A stretch of 14,609 nucleotides of DNA from positions 1 through 14,609 of the forward strand of contig JAUVIG010000046.1 in NCBI GenBank assembly GCA_030592825.1, read 5' to 3'. Below, piece after piece: positions 13,989 to 14,609 of the stretch. The notes beneath the pieces were generated by a model. The model was given only the letters and a program-made list of their open reading frames with translations, was not told where the DNA came from and ran no database searches. The DNA is from Chlorobiota bacterium. Its GTDB lineage: Bacteria; Bacteroidota; Bacteroidia; Bacteroidales; JAADGE01. The position numbers and the translations under genes are program-made. The first letter of the stretch is position 1. Every line of letters begins with the position of its first letter.

Positions 13989-14609
13989 TTATTTTTTATA
14001 AACTTTCAGTGCTTCTTCTAAAATTTTCACAGATCGTTTCAAATCTTCTGTCTTTAATACATATGCCAAGCGTACTTGATTTTTGCCGGCATCGGGTGTA
14101 GAATAAAAACCTTGAGCAGGAGCCAACATAACTGTTTCTCCTTCATAGTTAAAATCTTTGAGTAACCATACACAAAAGTCTTCAGCATCTTCTACAGGTA
14201 AACTTAAAACAGAATAAAATGATCCTCTCGGCATTGGAGCAGATACTCCGTCAATTTTATTTAGAGCATTTATTACATAATTTCTCCTTCCCAAATACTC
14301 ATCATACACTTCTTTAAAATATTCTTCTCCTGCTTGTAAAGATGCTTCGGCGGCAATTTGTCCGAATAACGGAGGGCTTAATCTTGCCTGTCCGTATTTC
14401 AATGCAGATTCAATAATTTTTTTATTTCTGCTTACTAAAGCACCTATCCTGACACCGCATTCGCTGTATCGTTTTGAAACAGAATCAAAAAGAACGGCAT
14501 TCTCATCTATGCCTTCCATTTGCATTACTGAATAATGCTTATGTCCGTCATAACAAAACTCTCTGTAAACCTCATCTGCAAACAAATACAAATCATGCTT
14601 TATCACCAA
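13989..14609 (-). CDS. Class I/II PLP-dependent aminotransferase, C-terminal part
   Basis: Partial: the frame runs off the window edge, so the N-terminus is missing. The visible 206 residues contain ADEVYREF, whose Asp contacts the PLP ring nitrogen and Tyr its hydroxyl; the Schiff-base lysine in DSVSKRYSECGVRIG (visible residue 46); the conserved R54 of the same motif; and a C-terminal domain with MPRGSFYSVLSL, VMLAPAQGFYSTPDAGKNQVRLAY, where the last Arg binds the substrate carboxylate. This is the fold I aspartate aminotransferase family (AspC/AAT-I-like). Substrate cannot be told from this part. It is the first visible gene of the run leading to hypE. Confidence 0.88.
   Translation of the reverse strand: MVIKHDLYLFADEVYREFCYDGHKHYSVMQMEGIDENAVLFDSVSKRYSECGVRIGALVSRNKKIIESALKYGQARLSPPLFGQIAAEASLQAGEEYFKEVYDEYLGRRNYVINALNKIDGVSAPMPRGSFYSVLSLPVEDAEDFCVWLLKDFNYEGETVMLAPAQGFYSTPDAGKNQVRLAYVLKTEDLKRSVKILEEALKVYKK

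Overview
The window is AT-rich and reads as a chromosomal piece of a Bacteroidota bacterium. The support is a TonB-dependent receptor with an N-terminal carboxypeptidase-regulatory-like domain, LytS/LytTR-type signalling, promoters of the TTTG...TAnnTTTG kind, starts without strong Shine-Dalgarno sequences, and the overall protein flavour. Maturation genes for [FeFe] hydrogenase (hydE) and [NiFe] hydrogenase (hypE) suggest an anaerobe or facultative H2 metaboliser.

Layout. (1) 1-118 is a non-coding leader with inverted repeats, followed by hydE (119-1225, +) and a strong intrinsic terminator. (2) 1313-5335 holds a promoter and a type IIG (Eco57I-like) restriction-modification gene in two frames. 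Its first part (1398-1796) carries the nuclease Asp, and the second frame (open from 1646, annotated 1988-5335) carries the ExK of the same PD-(D/E)XK site, the adenine methyltransferase and the target-recognition region. The gene is filled with copies of a 20-bp palindrome, CAAGGGGACATGTCCCCTTG. A complete HUH/Y1 'REP-associated' transposase-like domain sits in frame inside the methyltransferase, between motif I (DPACGSG) and motif IV (NPPY). (3) 5644-7125 (+) is a compact three-gene operon: RelE/HigB-like protein, XRE regulator with a C-terminal extension, and SecB-like protein. I read it as a toxin-antitoxin-chaperone (TAC) module. (4) 7126-7355 is a GC-richer structured spacer and a promoter, followed by a small STAS/SpoIIAA-like protein (7356-7739, +). 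(5) 7815-12171 (-) is a block made of a TonB-dependent receptor, a LytS-like histidine kinase overlapping it by 4 nt, and a LytTR response regulator. Both sides of this block carry the 3' end of hypE: the real one at 12373 onward, and a degenerate relic at 7742-7812 that now forms a hairpin between convergent genes. (6) 12373-14609 (-) runs, in transcription order, a partial class I/II aminotransferase, a small secreted protein, and hypE with its C-terminal PRIC motif.

How the genes work together. Segments 2 and 3 look like a small defence island (restriction-modification plus a TAC module). Segment 5 looks like an outer-membrane receptor with its own two-component regulator, possibly inserted at the 3' end of hypE. 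HydE and HypE are both hydrogenase maturases but serve different enzyme classes.

The most unusual object is the restriction-modification gene. It contains a transposase-like domain, carries at least seven palindrome copies in its own coding sequence, and has its nuclease active site split by a palindrome-derived array containing in-frame A AAA AAA and A AAA AAG slippery heptamers. It may be a broken gene, a phase-variable gene, or one expressed by -1 frameshifting.
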